From Candidatus Tayloriibacteriota bacterium (GTDB lineage: Bacteria > Patescibacteriota > Minisyncoccia > Phycocordibacterales > PALSA-1337): a stretch of 6,327 bases of DNA. The notes beneath the pieces were generated by a model. That model did no database searches and was not told the DNA's origin. It saw nothing but the letters and a program-made list of their open reading frames with translations. The stretch is taken from positions 1 through 6,327 of the forward strand of contig PMZP01000080.1 of assembly GCA_003170325.1 (NCBI GenBank), read 5' to 3'. How positions within the stretch are numbered: the stretch's first letter is position 1; every line of letters begins with the position of its first letter. A program made the translations under genes and the position numbers. Shown here piece by piece: positions 5,375 to 6,327 of the stretch.

Positions 5375-5402
5375 CAGTCTGACAACTAACGAAGAATAGC
5401 AA

Positions 5403-6140
5403 ATGAAACTGAAGATAAATGATCCCAAGAGTCTGGTGAAGCCTGACAAGATGGAGCCGATCGTCAAACGACTCCAACAGTTACTGGGCCGCTTGTCGGT
5501 CCAGAATGTCAGCTTCGATGTCCATAGGCTGGTTAAAAGTGGAAAGGCCGGTGTCTCACTCGGACCTTTGCGCGATAACGATTCCATTCCCATGAGCATC
5601 CAATGCGGCAAGGGTGGGATGCGGGTTCGGGGAGGGCTCTCTTCCCCGATTGCTCATGTCGCCCAACTCTTTCAAGAACTGGCAGGTGTTTCTGACCACC
5701 GCCTAAAGATCGTCGCTGGGCCCAAGCGCAGCGGGCGGAAAGGGAATAATGGTTCAAAAGCGACGTCAGCAACTATCGTGAAGAAGGCAGCATCGGAGTC
5801 CGGGCCGACGACTGTAATCCGTTTTCCGAGCAAAGGCATGGCGCTAAAACCGGGCGAGATGAGGGTCGTTCCAGCATCAAGGTTAAGTGCTACGGAACGG
5901 TCAAATCTGGCATCTATTCCGCCTGGAGGACCTCGGTCCGATCTTGAAAAGAAGGTCTGGAAGCTCGAGGCCGCCGAATCGCACACTGCCCAATTGCAGG
6001 GCGAGAACGAGTGTTTTCGTAAAGACATCACCAAGATCGAAGGCGACATCGCCAAGAACGATAAGCTGATCAAGGAAGAAGCACCCATGATCGCCAAGCT
6101 CAAGCGCTTGCGCAAAGAGCTCGGAGCCGAAGAGGACTGA
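5403..6140 (+). CDS. Hypothetical protein with C-terminal coiled coil
   Basis: I do not recognise this 245-residue protein. It has no signal peptide or membrane helix and is probably cytoplasmic. Residues 1-105 look like a folded alpha/beta domain: a basic helix (KMEPIVKRLQQLLGRL), then alternating strands with VSFDVHRLV, SIPMSIQCGKGGMRV and a helix VAQLFQELAG. Residues about 107-135 are a Lys/Ser/Gly-rich basic linker (PKRSGRKGNNGSK). A further short region with VIRFPSKGM and MRVVPASRL leads to a strongly charged, heptad-rich segment (about 180-241, DLEKKVWKLEAA through AKLKRLRKELG) predicted as a coiled coil, so oligomerisation or scaffolding is likely. ATG 5403 is the first start in the frame; only a weak GAAG lies upstream. 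The gene has its own promoter and a strong terminator, so it is independently expressed. No enzymatic motif was seen; nucleic-acid contact through the basic linker is possible but unproven. Confidence 0.8.
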   Translation: MKLKINDPKSLVKPDKMEPIVKRLQQLLGRLSVQNVSFDVHRLVKSGKAGVSLGPLRDNDSIPMSIQCGKGGMRVRGGLSSPIAHVAQLFQELAGVSDHRLKIVAGPKRSGRKGNNGSKATSATIVKKAASESGPTTVIRFPSKGMALKPGEMRVVPASRLSATERSNLASIPPGGPRSDLEKKVWKLEAAESHTAQLQGENECFRKDITKIEGDIAKNDKLIKEEAPMIAKLKRLRKELGAEED

Positions 6141-6187
6141 TCGCAGCACAGGCTGGCGACAAGAACAGGCTCATAATGATTGTCACA

Positions 6188-6219
6188 GGGGAGTACGTAT
6201 AAGCGTACTCTCTTTTTTT
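6188..6219 (+). terminator. Strong intrinsic terminator after the coiled-coil protein gene
   Basis: Perfect 7-bp stem GAGTACG (6191-6197) / CGTACTC (6204-6210) around a TATAAG loop, extendable by G-U and G-C pairs at 6188-6190 with 6211-6213, then a run of seven T (6213-6219). Confidence 0.9.
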
Positions 6220-6246
6220 GTATCAAAATCGCCAACCGGGCGGACC

Positions 6247-6275
6247 TTGACTTTTAATGAATAATATTATAGGGT
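6247..6275 (+). promoter_or_regulatory. Candidate promoter of the gene entering the right edge
   Basis: TTGACT (6247-6252) with TAGGGT (6270-6275) at 17 nt, or TATAGG (6268-6273) at 15 nt. The -35 sits in the 12 bases CCTTGACTTTTA, identical to the promoter at 4059-4070. Transcription would begin around 6282, about 9 nt before ATG 6291. The A+T-rich stretch after the terminator supports a promoter. Confidence 0.42.
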
Positions 6276-6290
6276 AGAACAAGCTATTTT

Positions 6291-6327
6291 ATGATCATTT
6301 CAAACAACAATAACTCAACCAATTGGA
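6291..6327 (+). CDS. 5' end of a further gene, truncated by the window
   Basis: ATG 6291 opens a frame that stays open to the window edge (MIISNNNNSTNW). It is placed about 9 nt after the predicted transcription start and has no Shine-Dalgarno, like the other short-leader genes here. Twelve codons are too few to assign any family or to rule out a chance ORF. Confidence 0.35.
   Translation, partial: MIISNNNNSTNW

Overview
The window looks like bacterial chromosome from a Patescibacteria/CPR lineage, most likely a Parcubacteria-type organism. The main reasons are an exported protein with two Cys-bracketed 'SVTW...YTYSWSGSDG' Ig/PKD-like repeats and a 'SLFSL...PWGW-transmembrane-NKQKI' C-terminus, and a small PD-(D/E)XK nuclease of a kind I associate with these genomes. 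This is recall of family style, not a database result. No phage, transposon, CRISPR, tRNA or rRNA signal was seen.

Every gene I support lies on the + strand: (1) a DHH/DHHA1 phosphoesterase of the NrnA type (28-1080); (2) a membrane-anchored cyclophilin peptidyl-prolyl isomerase (1144-1884); (3) an unrecognised 161-residue protein with a basic tail (2015-2500); (4) an MTH1-like Nudix hydrolase (2623-3204); (5) a RecB/Cas4-like PD-(D/E)XK nuclease with a two-plus-two cysteine pattern (3283-4044); (6) an exported, C-terminally anchored protein with two Ig/PKD-like repeats (4180-5220); (7) an unrecognised protein with a C-terminal coiled coil (5403-6140); (8) the first 12 codons of a further gene that runs off the end (from 6291).

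The layout is mostly one gene per transcript. Hairpin-plus-T-run terminators follow genes 2, 3, 4, 6 and 7, and sigma70-like promoters can be proposed before genes 2, 4, 5, 6, 7 and 8. A much weaker one is possible before gene 3. No terminator was seen between genes 1 and 2 or between genes 5 and 6. No gap exceeds 300 bases. Clear Shine-Dalgarno sequences at normal spacing are nearly absent, and several predicted transcription starts fall close to, or on, the start codon, which suggests leaderless or short-leader mRNAs. Two genes differ: gene 6 has a leader of about 84 nt with a short ORF that ends in an ATGA overlap with the gene, and gene 7 has a leader of about 62 nt with two mutually exclusive hairpins.

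The genes do not form an obvious pathway. They read as independent housekeeping functions (nucleotide turnover and sanitation, protein folding, DNA processing) next to cell-surface and lineage-specific proteins. I found no convincing defence system. The best leads for something undescribed are the ATGA-coupled leader ORF and the tripartite C-terminus of gene 6, the gene 7 leader, and the two unknown proteins.
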